A DNA stretch of 64,000 nt from Apophysomyces variabilis (GCA_002749535.1 MZZL01000401.1:873165-937164); one strand, 5' to 3'; counted from the first letter of the stretch, positions 11,918-25,000 are shown. Program-made: numbers and translations. Notes: generated from the letters alone by a model not told the origin.

Positions 11918-13934
11918 ACTGTCTTACGCCTCCTCTGTGCCCCTCCACTTCACCCATGAAAAGATTAAACTTTGCAGTTGCTAAAAATGGAAAGATTTCG
12001 CGCCCGCTGACAAGTCAAGTGTCGTATCTGGAGGATCTCCTGGATATCAGCCATTTTTACTTGACCACTAATTCGGCAATGGTCGTCTAGTCAGTTATGT
12101 GATAATTTCTGTGGTTATGAGCGAAGAGCTGGGCATTCCATCCCATCCTTGACTTCCGTTTGGTTGACGTGAAGCTGCTAGGATCGCTCTGAGTTCTGCA
12201 GTATTATATATAAATCCTTTTCTCCATCGCTTTCCAGAAAAAGGATCGCTTATTCACTTGTCAGTCTAAAGGAATTCGGAACGCGAAAGGCAAAAAAGCG
12301 CTTAGCGGAGTGAAGCGAAACTTAAGCAAGGCAGGTGTCACAGAGTGGAGAATACTGAAGGCTGAAGAAGGCGTTGGATGAGGACCGAGGGGGGCGTGGA
12401 CTTTAGTGAAATAACGTGTTCCTATCAAATGCAACGACCAAGTATTCATTCTCTAACTCGTTATGCTAAAGCAGTTTGTCTCTTCAAGAGAGTCTCACAT
12501 AAGCAAGAATGAATTTCGCGCGATTGAAAATAAGAGACAAATATCTCGCAAGTATAATAAGCAAGGCAAATGGTAAAATCAATTAATTGTTGAACGTAGA
12601 TTGGGCAAGCTGGTACAACTGAAATACTAATGGAAAGCCTTTCTTGATGATCACTCCGAAGATTTTCCTTTTGCCTTTGCTTGCAAGCGGGAAATACAAG
12701 AGGTCATACTCTTCACCTTATCCCCTAAAACATCGCTGTTGCTATCCCCTTTTCACCAGCGAGAACAGAATTTTGGAGATATGCGAAGTATTTTAGGACA
12801 AATGATTACAGATAATTGTAGGATAAAATACGACATCTGCAATTATCCCACTATTTTCCCATAGTGGCTGACTGTGCATTCATACTTCGTAGAGATGCTT
12901 GACTGATATGCAGCATTGGGCGTCAGTAATACCATGCCACCGTAAACAGCACGGAAATAAACCGAAAAATGGGTCTTCTGGATGATATAGCATTTCTATA
13001 GCAATTTAATGACGTTGTTTGTCCGTATGTTCGTTGCCATCGTGGTGCTTTGGGTCATCCACTTGCAGTTTGTTGTCCGTGTCGTTGTCATGGTTGCCCT
13101 TGGGCGCAAAATATATCCGAAGGCGGAGTGAAGACAGCAAATAGAGCATACAAAACAACTATAAGCACAATGAACGAAATTTTTAAGTGTAAAACGGCTT
13201 ATATATGCATTTGAAATTTTTTCCTTTCGCATTGACGGAAGCATCGGTCCGACTAAATACGAACAAGGTATGTGTATGAGACAGACTATATAACTTATGT
13301 AATCCTTTCCTATCCGCATTGCACTTGCAAATAAAAATAGGGTGTCACATTCAGACTAATACAAGAAACAGATACTTCATAGACTTATCTACACCATATG
13401 AAAATTGCCCGAGTGATCAACACTGCAGTCGACCTGTCATGTCCGCATATATCACAACTTTCCACCTTGACGCCTCCTAATTCGGTCTCTTGGCCCCCTA
13501 TCTCATCTGTCTTAACATCCTGCAGACCATTCTGGAGATAAGTAGCAACAAATGATAAACAAAAGGAGAAAAGACACGGATAAAGAATGTGAGAGGATGC
13601 TAGTGAAGAAACGAGTGATTATTCCCACATTCACAAAGTTATATTTTACTAAAAAGCAATGCATTTCCGTTTTTTGTTATTTTTTTCAACAGTTAATTTG
13701 CGTTTTTGAATGCTCCGATGCGAAATCTCACTTCATCCCTGTCGCTGGCCTTGCATTACATCACAGTTTTGTTAATAAAGACCTATCCGATCCCACTTTA
13801 TAAGCATACGTGACTTTGCCTTTTTTCCTAAATATCTTTTCTCTCCACAGTTGAGTGACATACGGTTTATTTAAGGCAAAAAGCATCCTTGATATTTATT
13901 GCACAACATTTCTTCATCGGACATGGAAAATGTG

Positions 13935-14500
13935 TCAACGGTTTTGCAATGGTTCGGGGTCATCAAGATCTCGTTCTCGTGGCTTCAAATCCATGATTCC
14001 CATCGAGTCCAAAATCGAACTGCGCCGCAACTGCTCATTTTCAGCGCGCCGATCGGCTGTGGCCATTTCACTCGCATTCTAGAATACAAAGCAACTCGGT
14101 TCTTAAATTCATTGCTATCCAATGAATAAGAAATGAAATGCTTTTTTACCATGCGTGCAAAACTTCCGGGATCGATTTGACCAGAGATGACTTTCTGACG
14201 TAGCGGGTTCTTTGTATCTTTTAGATTAAACACATGCGAACGCACCAAAGCTTTGTAGTCATCATCCACTTTTTGACCCCGAAATCGATATATCTCTTCC
14301 TCTATCGCTTTAGCAAGTGCATCTAGACAAGTTAGGTTAGCTTTCCTTTACGTCTCCAATGAAATGCAGCAGAACAAACCTTGAGGTTGATCTGTACTAC
14401 TCAGTGATTTATTTAACAATTCAACACCTATACTTTTTAATTTAGACCGTGTGCTTTCCATTTCAAGTTTGGCCTTACTTTTCCGCCTAACAGGATCCAT
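13935..14500 (-). CDS. TFIIS central-domain (TFS2M) protein, possibly a 5'-truncated Bye1-like gene
   Basis: Three exons on the minus strand (14500-14380, 14322-14150, 14078-13935) join in phase to 145 aa. The middle exon carries FNLKDTKNPLRQKVISGQI followed by FARM, matching the core of the TFIIS central domain that binds RNA polymerase II. The third exon opens NASEMATADRRAENEQLR, the domain's usual ending. There is no C-terminal zinc ribbon, so it is not TFIIS itself; Bye1/PHF3-type proteins share this domain. The proposed ATG directly follows a CCAG that could be a splice acceptor, so upstream exons may exist, but I found none in 14500-14900. It could be a complete small protein or a remnant. 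Confidence 0.6.
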
Positions 14501-15912
14501 CTGGAGAAAAAGAAAGCTTGTTAAGCGAATTGCATGAATCGGAGAATGTTTAAATCACACCTGATATCAAGAAATCAATATCCGATCGCCTTGAGCAGCT
14601 TAACAATGCAAATATTGGTGTTGTTTCATATCATCTTGGTGTAAAACATGAACTAGTCCTTGATTTATGCCCCTATCCTAGGAAAGGGTTCCTGACCTTC
14701 TTTTACTATGGCATCACTAGACTAAGTATAATTTGGCATTCCAACCTAGTAAAGCTTTAAGCCAAATTCTTTGTAGCTCCGACGTCTTAGGAAATGGGTC
14801 TACAGTTGTTTGTTACGCACTGGTAGTACATAGCTATCCGTGTGTGTTGGTAGCTCTATCGAACGCTTCCTTTGATAAACTCGATTAGCCATTCTGCTAG
14901 GACTATGCTCGTTTTGTATCTTCATACACGCTTATCAATTATTGCATCGCTTATGCATTTTGTACTACATATATCTCATGATTAAAGAAGATTACAGCGA
15001 GCTGAGACACGTACTTTTGTTGCCTATCCAGATAAGGAGTTTAGCTACTGAAGTATTGGCATTGAGTTTCATTTTTAGCAGGAAACTGTTATGCCTCCCA
15101 ACGTCTACTGGACCGGATCCTTTGGGTACCTGAGAGTGCCGCTTGCTCACATTATCGTCATAATGACTTGTACCCGGTTCATGGTGGGTTGGTTTGAAAC
15201 AGAAAGTACGAAGAAAGAAGTGCTTTACGCAGAAACGTTTATCGGCGACATTTGTATAGGTAACTTATCGTATACACCAGACACAAATGCAGCATCTAGT
15301 GTCTACCAGTGTACAACCTCTGTATTGCTTCCTTTTTACCAGAAAATGAATGGTACCTGCAGCAACAGGACATTTTCTTTTCTTTGAAAATATAATATGC
15401 TATTGCTCCAGGCTTTCGATTCTGTAAATGTATTGATAGTTTTATTTAAACAACTGTGAGCGCTTGTCAGCTACACATCATGTTACGTTTCTTATCTTTT
15501 CGGCCAAACTAGAGCCAATGTCCCAAATGAATTACATAGACCCTAAAGTAATCGTTATGAAGACCAAACATGCGATAATGGGGAATGGTCATTGAACATG
15601 TACTTCTTCAGCTCTATCTGGGTTCATGACGAGCAGTTAGCCTAGGATATGGTAATGAAAAACTAACAAGCAACTGTATGTATATCAATGTCCTTAAGCG
15701 CATTGCTTTCCCCCACTTATGCATGTATGCCGACATGGCAATTGTTATCATCTCTAACTGAAGTGTGGAGTCCTCTTAATCGCAAGTTCTTTGTTCTATC
15801 GTACGGTCTTTGCATCCTGTCACCAACCATCTCCATTGCTGGCCATAGAGACTTTTCGAAAAATTCAAAAGCTATTCGTCACAGTCACAGTGTCTGGCTC
15901 CTTTTCTTCAGC
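14501..15912. other. Intergenic region, no supported gene
   Basis: A plus-strand frame at 15091-15387 (98 codons) has a hydrophobic stretch and several NxT/S sequons but no recognised motif and no good promoter context. Nothing else was seen. Confidence 0.3.
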
Positions 15913-15948
15913 ATGAGCCATCTTCTGCCTAATCATTTCACATCCAAT

Positions 15949-16302
15949 ATGCCTTTAGCGCAAGGGCAAACACTTAACACAGATCAGCAAAGACAACAAT
16001 TTCAGCATTACCCTTCTGTACAAGATGCAACATTACGAAATGACAAGATTCCCGCAAACATAGGTAAACAAAGGATGAAAGAACTTGCCGTGTATGCTTA
16101 ACGATCTGAACGAATCAATAACCCTTTTCTTTTTGGCTCTTTTCCTCATTCTTGCGGATAAAAAAATAAAAAAGCATCCGCCTATAAACGTCATCCAGAG
16201 GAACCGTTACTGTGGTTTGCGGGTCCTCCAGTAAACGTGACACCGTTGTCTCGACCAGTTCATTCGTTAGCCTACCTGAATTGGAAACAAGCGCAGAAAT
16301 AA
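15949..16302 (+). CDS. Small conserved-looking protein of unknown function
   Basis: Exon 1 (15949-16063) and exon 2 (16175-16302) join in phase across a GTAAAC..AAG intron to give 80 aa. An in-frame ATG at 15913 would add 12 residues. The C-terminal half reads PEEPLLWFAGPPVNV followed by PVHSLAYLNWK, a Trp/Pro-rich, motif-like composition unlikely by chance. The N-terminal half is Gln-rich and polar. There is no signal peptide or membrane segment. I do not recognise the family. Confidence 0.5.
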
Positions 16303-16417
16303 CAAGTCAAACATCTCAATGCACCCTATAAAACCAAAAAGACGATTTCCTATAACCTGTTCCCTTTTTCTTTTTTTTTTTACTTCTCTTTCCTGCTATC
16401 TTCTCTTATTGTGTGCA

Positions 16418-16705
16418 ATGTCTCTTATAACTTTATCGCGCCGCTTAGTCACCCATCGTGGTCTGTTAAGCCGATCTTATGTCCTAACCCCTTCCGCACC
16501 CGACGTTTCACCCTCATCGGCCGAAAGAAAGGAACCTCAAGATGATCATAAATACATACATGCACTCTATAACAACGAAAATCAAAGCGTACTGGATCAG
16601 CAGTATTTGCATGAACAGAATCATCGCTCCCTATCGGATCAAGGCCCAGAGCAGTCGGTGACAGATTCCTTTAGTCCAAAATTCAACACTGTTTTTGATG
16701 AATAA
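16418..16705 (+). CDS. Small protein with likely mitochondrial targeting sequence
   Basis: Single-exon frame of 95 aa from the ATG at 16418. The start MSLITLSRRLVTHRGLLSRS is basic, hydroxylated and lacks acids, a typical mitochondrial presequence. The rest is hydrophilic and rich in Asp, Glu, Gln and Ser. An upstream in-frame ATG at 16319 would add a hydrophobic Phe/Leu stretch that is probably leader DNA. It starts only 116 bases past the previous stop on the same strand. Function unknown. Confidence 0.45.
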   Translation: MSLITLSRRLVTHRGLLSRSYVLTPSAPDVSPSSAERKEPQDDHKYIHALYNNENQSVLDQQYLHEQNHRSLSDQGPEQSVTDSFSPKFNTVFDE

Positions 16706-16804
16706 GAAACAATATTGTACATATGTCCCCTCCCTTTTTGTTCTTGCAAATACTTGTTCCCTTATCTCTCTCCTTGCTTTGCCTCTGTGTGCCATTGATG
16801 AAAT

Positions 16805-17513
16805 ATGAGCAAAAGAAATAATAAGAGCTATCCAATGCTGCTAGAAAATGACTATAGTCTTAGCCACATCCAACTACCTGGTTTCGCTTTGATTAAACGA
16901 AGTAAAACTGGACAACTGGTTACACGCGTTGACATGCATGGTCAAGCATGGGAATCAGGAAAAAAAAGTGCAGATATAGTGAACGAGCGGACCAATCATA
17001 GCCAATAAATTAACATCGTGGTACCAAAAGTGGCAAATTTTCGGGGTTGCTTCCTTTTGCTCTTTCGGTTCACCTGATCTACAAGATAATGCTAACGCAA
17101 AGAGGGGAATACAGTAGTTCCAGAGAGAGCAATTCATTGTTGATGGGAATGCAAACTCATGTCCTTAGGCAATCCGTATTAATATCATTCGCATCTCTTC
17201 AAATCCATCGGGAAGCAGATAACTTAGAAAATAGAAGGAAAATCATCCAAACATTTGTAAGATGCAACAACAGAACTCATACTGCTACCTACCTATCGCG
17301 TGAAAAAATTAACTCCTTCATCTATATACTATCAGTAAACGAAAAGCTGCTGAGAACAGCAACCCGGAAGGCTGCAGTTCGAACAAAAAAGGAACCCACG
17401 AGTCGAATGGGTAGTGCTACGCCCGGTATATAGTCAACGCCATTATGTCCTAGATACTCGCTCTGAAATCATTTATACGTCTTGCATATTCTTCACGAGG
17501 AATTACGTTTTGC
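16805..17513 (+). CDS. Possible multi-exon gene, unassigned
   Basis: The first frame (16805-17008) begins MSKRNNKSYPMLLENDYSLS and continues QLPGFALIKRSKTGQ, which reads like a protein. A second frame (17047-17433) and a third ending in NPRVEWVVLRPVYSQRHYVL (about 17390-17513) also look coding, but I could not fix the splice sites joining them. No family recognised. It may be one gene of about 200 aa, or a broken one. Confidence 0.25.
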
Positions 17514-17720
17514 ATCCTTGACACTGAACATTACAGTTAGTACAAGTTGTTTGAGCCTCAAGCTCAACTTTCCAAATGCGCCAGTGATTTCGCAAGATGC
17601 GACTTTGCTTTATCGAAACATAGTACAAGCAAGGCTGTATTGAAAAATAATGTAATATTACAAAGTGTATGCCTAGGTGAAAGAAGAGAGAATAGAAGAA
17701 AAAAAACAAGGAAAGGTTGT

Positions 17721-20700
17721 CTAGATGAATGGTATACTGTCCATATCAAGCTCGTCGTCAATATCGTCTAAGGTCGAATCGAATTCTTCATCCTCTGCCG
17801 GAGTGGCATCATCGGATGTGTTTTCCATAACTGCTTTCTGCGGTTCCCGAGAAAATGTACGTGATAGCGTGCTCCGCACTCCTCCAAGACTACCACTAAT
17901 CATCTTATTCATAATACTGGATGACGAAGAAGGCGGGGAAAGTGCTGCGGGGACGTCGTCTTTCGATTCATCGCCGGCATTAATCTGATCGGTCACCGCT
18001 TTATCATCCTTTGGCCCTTCCACTGTAACTGTGTCCTCAGTCAGTTTCTCCGTCATAGTTTCTTTAGGGTTCAACAGGGCTGGGGTACTTGTGGACACCA
18101 TCACTTTGCTGGTTTTCTTTGAGGTTTCTACGGTTGTTCTAGTGGTGAAACTGCGGAACAGGCTTCGTTGCGGTCGATCGGTAGTGGAAACTGCAACAGA
18201 TGCTGCAGGCAATGCCGATGGATCTGGTACGATTGGCTTCGGTTTAGGGGAAGTCGGAGTCGGGAGTGTGTCTAACTCGGGAAGTTCGACTTCAGGTAAG
18301 GGCGCTTTCCAATAATTCCAATCGTTGAATTCTTCATCAATCGCCTTATTGATCGGTGGAAATATTTGATCCACAAGATCGTTGAGATGAATATAAGAGG
18401 ACTTGAATCCCGTTAACAGCTCCAATTTCACTTCACTGTTCGGATCAATGGTAAATATGCGAGATGCTGGCACGTTTACACTTCGATAGGACACAGCGTC
18501 CGTAATGCGATTACCAAATCCAGCGTAAAATGGATCACGACCGTCAAACAACCGTTGGATATCTCGAAGACAAGCCATCTTGAATACCTCCGGTTTGCGC
18601 ATGATTACTTCACGATGAAATGATGTGAATAGTCTGTCAGGGGACATAATAACTGGTCCATCTGGTAACTGATAGTTGTTCTGTTCAACTTTCTTAAGGT
18701 AATCCCGCGTGTAATCTGCTTGACCAATAGCACGACTTGTCAAATACAAGAATTGGTATCCATTGTTGTGGATATCTGTATATAATTTAGCCACGCCATT
18801 GTGAGTCCAATCTTTGCCGATCATTGTAAAGACATGACCAAGAGTGTCTGATTTGGTGATCGTCCCATCGATATCCGAGATTACTACCTGGATATTGTAG
18901 TCCCAATAGAATATTTTGGCCGCGCATGTGGCGGTTCCTTGGTAGGCCGATGTGACCGAAAATGAGATGGTATTGACCCCTTTTTTCAAGTTAAGACTTT
19001 TCAACTGATCTGATGTCAAACGTAAGGTCTTAGCATAATTCTTTCGCGGAGCAGGAAATGGTTCGTAATCTTCGTTATCAGGATGCATATGCTCTGCGGA
19101 CCAGCCGACAGATGTTGTCATGGTGGTAGTGGTGAAAGTAGTTGTCTCGTTCGCTGAATGCTCCTCAGGATGCTGATTACCTTGTTCGGCCGTGAATTCG
19201 TCCTCAGTCGCTGCTGTTGGTGCTGCAACCGATGACCGACTCAGCCATTGTCGCCATCCACGACCAAAGAGATACGACTCTCTGCTATCAGAAATTTCCG
19301 CCGAAGTCTCTTCTTCGTCAGTGCCAGTCCGATTCGTTTCTTCCAATGGCTTACGGAATAAGAGCAGGGATGTGAATAGTGGACCAGTGCGACCAGCAGC
19401 GTAGTAACGGCGCTCATATCGAAAAACCAGCCGTCGGTCATTCAATATATTCGGATTATGCATGAAGTTATCATAGGTAATTTGATGACTGTCAAACATC
19501 TTATGGTTTTGCTGCTCGTCAGAACCAAACGCAGAAAATCCGCAGAGACTCATTTCAATGCGGTACGTTTCCCCTGATCGCAACTGCACTTTACCATCTT
19601 GATCAATATGGCCTTTTTTCCGCTTCTTAACTACATTTGCTTGATCCAGCTGCTCCGTTCCCGCTGCCTCTTCTAACTCTTTATCTGATTCTTGTGATTC
19701 ATTAGTCATTCTTCGTCGAGAAAGTCCCCATCCCCATGAGCTTCGTTGATCATTATTTTTGGCAGGCGTATCCAACCGATCCTCGCCTGCCCTTGCTGGT
19801 GTCGTAGTATCTTCTACTGAGCCATCCACATTAAGCGCATTATGGTCCATGGGATGAGGTGATTCAGCGCGTTTGACACCCTCATCAAACGAAGTTTTAG
19901 CTTGTGCTTCAGCGGTAATGCCATTCTGCCATTTATCATCTTCGGTCTTATAACCAGCCATATCAAGTACAATGGATTCATGCTCTCCGCCTCCATATGG
20001 TGTATCATGTGAGCTCCTGTTTTCCATTTGTAGATTTTCGTCGCCATTTCTACTATGTACAGACGTATGCGTTACATCCATCCACACGCTGTGAATATCA
20101 CCGTTAGCTGGTCTAACTATAAAAGTCTCTTTGGCTATTGTTGTTGTTGTAATCGCCTCTGGTATTACACGTTCCAAAAGAGCTGACCCATCTTCTCTTG
20201 GATAAACGTCATTCTTTGGCGCCACATCATGCTGCTCACTTTCAAGCAACATATTTGCAGTTGCCTCCGCCAGATCATTCAATTTCTCTTCCGTTCTACT
20301 CACGACATCCGAAGAATACCCAGTGTCGTTATCCTTTTGGTATGGATCGATTTTTGTCACTACTTTATCCATTTGTTCCTCGATAATCATTTTCGGTGAC
20401 TGCAACTCCGCTGGAAGATGTAGTTTATTTGTGTATCCATGAGTATCCGGTTCGTCGTCAAAAGCATCCTTCTCGGCATCTAAACGAGTATCTCTATCTT
20501 GATCTATGCTGACCATTAAAGCCTGTGTAACCGAAGAACCATTTACCTTTCCGTTGATCCTTTGACTCGCCAATGTCCAAGTAAGGGGGTTCCTATTCCG
20601 AAACTAAGATTAACGAAAGACAATATCTTTGCTATAGGTAATACCTCGTTGCTCTTATTTTCCGTTACTGCGACCATAAGTGGTGATGTCTGAAATTCTT

Positions 20701-21117
20701 CGGGAACTTCATGTTCGGTTTCGAACACAAAGAATGCTTCTCCCGCCTCACCAACTTTCATCAGGTACGGGACTACCTCGCCATTCACCTTAATTTCCAC
20801 CTACATAGAAAAAGCCAGGGTTCAACGTCTGTCATAATGCCCGAAGAAATTGGGTATGTCACATGGGCCTGACTGGTGTACCAGCATCGGTCCATGCTCA
20901 TCATATCGACAACGTCATCCTTAGCTACCTTTTTCTCTTGTGGCATCAGCAACGATAATTTGCCAAATCGAACATGAAAAGGGGAGCATGCGAGATTTCC
21001 ATCCTCTTGCTCGACTACCACGATGTCAATGGCACCGGAAAGCGTTGCCGGGTTGATCTCGTTGTAGAAGGTCTGCACCGACGTTATGAGATTACTCAGC
21101 TTTCCGACATACTCCAT
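17721..21117 (-). CDS. PAH1: Lipin, Mg2+-dependent phosphatidate phosphatase
   Basis: Converts phosphatidate to diacylglycerol at the ER/nuclear membrane, controlling triacylglycerol versus phospholipid synthesis. Exons 21117-20929, 20800-20645 and 20603-17721 join in phase to about 1075 aa. The N-LIP domain begins at residue 1 (MEYVGKLSNLITSVQTFYNE, then VRFGKLSLL) and continues after intron 1 with VEIKVNGEVVPYLMKVGEAG. A long acidic, Ser/Thr-rich middle region follows. The C-LIP HAD-like catalytic domain has the DxDGT motif (VISDIDGTITKSD, about nt 18850-18890), then YLTSRAIGQADYTR and PDGPVIMSPDRL. The C-terminal ~190 residues are a low-complexity Thr/Ser/Pro tail ending in an acidic stretch. 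Length is typical of fungal and animal lipins. Confidence 0.95.
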
Positions 21118-21184
21118 GGTTATTCCAGTGTATGATCAGAAAATAAGCGAGGACAAGTGGAAAGAATTAAGGACACTTGGCTAT

Positions 21185-21209
21185 CACGTGTCAAAGTGCC
21201 TTGACGTCA
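21185..21209. promoter_or_regulatory. E-box CACGTG and CRE-like TGACGTCA upstream of lipin
   Basis: CACGTG (21185-21190) and TGACGTCA (21202-21209), both perfect palindromes, lie 68-92 bases upstream of the lipin ATG at 21117. These are consensus sites of bHLH and bZIP/CREB-ATF factors. Binding is not shown. Confidence 0.45.
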
Positions 21210-22059
21210 TGTAGACTAGATTTGGGAATCCGATCCATGGTCCATTCTTTCCTCGGTGCATTCTGCAGTTCACAGGGACATCCAAATCTTAAGGGCTTGC
21301 CTAGGAACAATACATATATGGAGCAAAAGCTATAGATGCTGCTATTGCCATTCGGGAACGCATTATATCTGTGGACAACGCACTAAACCCTTCTGTATTC
21401 GGCGATAGGAACATGGGTGACACGGACCACAATTGACTTGTAAAAGAATCCTATTTTGGTAAGTGCCTTCACGATGGCCTTAACAATGATGGTGATTGTA
21501 TTTTTAGTTCGGCCTCACTGGCATTCGAATGATCAAATAGTTACTAAACAGTAATCACCGTTAGGTACGGTGGCTGCTAAAAGAGGAAATGACAAAAACT
21601 TATTCACGAGATAGAAGGTAAGCCTAATGTGCCTTGCAGGTTATAGATATGCACTTGCCTAACACGTGTACTAGAATGTAATCCGCGAAACTTCAAATGA
21701 CCAATGGGACGGCGGGAAAATTGCATGGAGCCACTTGGCCTTCCTCAATTCAAAGGACCGCTCACAGTGCTATGTATCCTATGTTAGATCCACTTCCGGT
21801 CAAGCCTGCAATCACGCAAATTATGACCAAACGAACAGTAAGGAGGAAAGTTTAAACTGTCGATAGAACCACAATTTCAATAAACAGGAGGAAGAACCCG
21901 ACGTGAACAAAGCAACAGCTGGCTTGTAAACACTGATCAAGTTATCCCTCGTGATAGTACTTGTCCATCAGATACAACATGTTTATTAAATCCTCTATCA
22001 TGACATCCAAGATCGCGTATGATGATGCCGTGTTTCACCATGTAGTTATTTCTTTTCCA
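21210..22059. other. Intergenic region between lipin promoter and EDEM 3' end
   Basis: One plus-strand stretch (about 21310-21440) reads as an open frame containing AIDAAIAIRERIISVDNALN and ends at a stop after DTDHN. A possible acceptor (CCTAG) sits just before it. No upstream exon was found. Otherwise nothing seen. Confidence 0.3.
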
Positions 22060-25000
22060 TCAAGACCACGATCTAAGCACCAGTACATTGTGTACAGGAG
22101 CCCCTTTAACTTTGAGTATGAGAGTTGAATTGGGTTTTTCCTTCCGCGACCTTTTGACAAGATCAAGAGATGCATCGTTCTCAAGATGATTAAGCAATTC
22201 TATGCCTGATTCCTTGGTTATCGTCATCGTTGGTATGATTATGTCAATGTCCGGTATCCCTAGTTCGACGGTAGGTAACGCACGGAACGATTTTTCATTG
22301 TCCTGATTGTTTATGAAGATAACGGCAATAGCACCAGCCTCTTGAGCCCATATAGCCTTGCGATAAAAGCTGCAGTTTCCGCGGCTAAGTATAAGTACTT
22401 TACCTTGGACCAATTGCTTATCGGATGCATCGTATGGTTTGCAACCAAAGAAACGATCATCGCGTAAGAAAGCGATTGGTTTGCGGTCCGCTAAAGACAG
22501 AATTGGAAGACCAAACTCTGACTCAGCTGCAACGTACGTGCGTGACTGATGGATACCGTGTAGGCGTATTTCAACGTCTGTTGTGTCGATTGAATAGGCG
22601 CTGTGATATCCTGATGAATCAATAGCCTCTAATTGAAGAACTTCATCCCGCAGATAAGGCTTAACAGCCTCTAGTGTCACCAACAATACATCGTTGCTTT
22701 GTAGTCTAAAGGGAACAGATTAACTTCCTACTTTAAGTTTACAAATCGCACAAATGTAAATTGTTACCTTATGTTAGGATGTACTGCGTGTATTAACGCA
22801 TTGTATTTGTAGATCAACGTACAAAAACAAGAAAAAAAAGATCCAATGAGTATATTGTTGATGTGTCTAAAGCATAAAAGCAACTGTATATATACAATAA
22901 GAAGCTCGATGGGTATAGTATCTAGGGGCCTATAGTCCCTCTAATCACCCTTTTACGGGAAAAGAAATAGCCTAGCAATGTAGAAGACACTAACCTCCCA
23001 CAGCATAGTATCCGCCACCTTGATTCCGCGGTTGTTTGCTAAGCTCAATTTTTACGCCTGAGAGCGATTTGATGAGGAAGCCACCAATTAACTCAATAAG
23101 ACGAGGTGATCTGTTGTGTTCTCCCGTCCGACCAGATTGGCCAAACGTGAGTTCAAAAGATAAGGCGCCCAATTCCGGTGAAGTACAGTATCCATGCGGA
23201 AAGACTTCACGAAATCCCTTGTCTGCGAGTCCCACCAGCCCTGCAGCAAAATCCGCGTCATGGCGATATGGAATCGAAGTCATATCTAACTTGTGCGGAC
23301 GCATAACATAATGTCCTCTGTTTGTAAAGTTACTTAATCCGTTGCCTTTCATGAAGCTGTTGAAAACCGTATGAGATTTGCATAGCCGGCTATTCGTCGT
23401 CGTAGGAATTTTTCTGCTTCCGCTCGCCTTATTCTCGAGATAAGGTCTTGCTAATGGAAGAATATGACCCTCTATATTTTCCACTTTAATTACGTGAATG
23501 ACAAGTTACGAATATTACCAGTAGTAAAAACAAAGTTAGAGTCCAAGTGGTTCAAGTAGTGGTCTGTCTCGATACATAAATACCATACAACGTTAAACAT
23601 CCTTCTATTACTTACCAGTGTCGAATAGTAAGTAAAGATACTTTAATGTTTCACTAAGCATGAAGCTTTCCATCCTGTCTTCCAAACGTCCGGTTCGCAC
23701 ATCACCAATGGTAGCAAATCCGCAAGGAACTCTGGTACGATTATTTATATCCTCCACTATCATTTCGCCAACGTGCAGATAAAAAGGGTCCTTCGTTGCC
23801 TGGTATAAATGGTACGTAGATTCCACAAACTCCGGCCGTAAAGGGTAAAAACCGATATCGACAACTTTTTGGTAGAAATCAAACCGTTCGGGTAAGCCGT
23901 GGTATTTTCGCCATATGTTGTAAAATACGAGATGACCTTTGATGGCTGCATCGATATCCCCATGGAGGACTTGCAGTCCAGGAAAGAAAGAACTGAGACT
24001 GTCAATCCAGGTCGCCATCAGACTTCCAGAACTCATATGGACATTGCGATATATGTATCCTGAGGAATCACGTACATGGCGCATCAGGCTATTGTATGCC
24101 TCTTCAAACATATCCATATATTCATCCTCGCCAAACAAGACGTAGGCTTTCAAAAGATATTCAAAGAACGAATCAATGCCAGCGCCAGTCGAAGATGCCG
24201 TATGAATCCATTGGCCTGTTTGCATGTTGATAACATTTCCGATTAATCCAATATCTGACCGATGATCCCAAATAGCTTTTAGCGCCCGTTTTGCTACCAA
24301 CTATTCCATGGACCCGGTTAACGGTGTTTTTCAGAGAAAAAAAGTTATTGTACCTCATAATGTGGGTTACCAGTGAGCCTACTGAGAACACCAAATTCAA
24401 GTATTAAGCTTCCTGCGCCCGCTGTGCATGTTTCTGTCGTCTCTGTCCGTGGAACACCATAACGAAGATTTACCTATGACAAGTTTTGAACTCGTGATGT
24501 CGATCGCATTTGATAATTAGACATACTCTAGGGTAAGGTATACCGGTCTTAGATAAGCTAAATGCAGGTAAAAGGCGTTGCGCTAAATCCTCTGCTAAGC
24601 GTAAGAGGCCTCCATCATATCCCTCAATTGCATGTCCAAAAGACGGATCAGAGGCAAGAAGATGAGCCGAGAGCTATAGTAAAGTTCTGTCAGTGACACC
24701 GCTGCTACACCTGTAGAAACTTACTAAACCGCCTAAAGCACGGATATTTAACTCGAACACTTGCACTTTGTTGTCTTGATCGAATGAAACTTGCTTAAGC
24801 ACTCTGTTAACAGCATCTTCAAATTGCGCTTGGCTTCCGATAATCTATTACATCGTTTATCAGCTGACCGTTGTGGTGCGGTGGGCATACAGCAAGTGTA
24901 TCCAAGGTATCAATCAGTGTAAGTGAATAATCTCCCAATACGTCATTCACATTGATATTATCTCTGAATTAGAAAGGCAAAGTAAATATTGGCAGCGGTC

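Larger units (their letters stand above)
11054..13934. other. Long intergenic region with simple repeats
   Basis: No gene could be supported. A plus-strand frame at 11740-12090 ends in a 45-residue stretch from an internal ATG at 11956 (starting MKRLNFAVAKNGKIS). A 48-residue minus-strand frame at about 13010-13155 ends in a hydrophilic Asp/His-rich tail. Both are possible small proteins but unproven. A TATATATAAA motif lies near 12205. Confidence 0.35.

Noticed and set aside
11740..12090. 116-codon plus-strand frame
   Set aside because: Mostly Leu/Ser/Pro from C/T-rich DNA including a CT microsatellite; only the last 45 residues look at all protein-like, and nothing supports them.
17725..18315. 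Ser-rich plus-strand frames
   Set aside because: These are shadows of the low-complexity C-terminal tail of lipin on the other strand.
21310..21440. Possible last exon (AIDAAIAIRERIISVDNALN)
   Set aside because: Open and protein-like with an acceptor-like CCTAG, but no upstream exon or family match was found.
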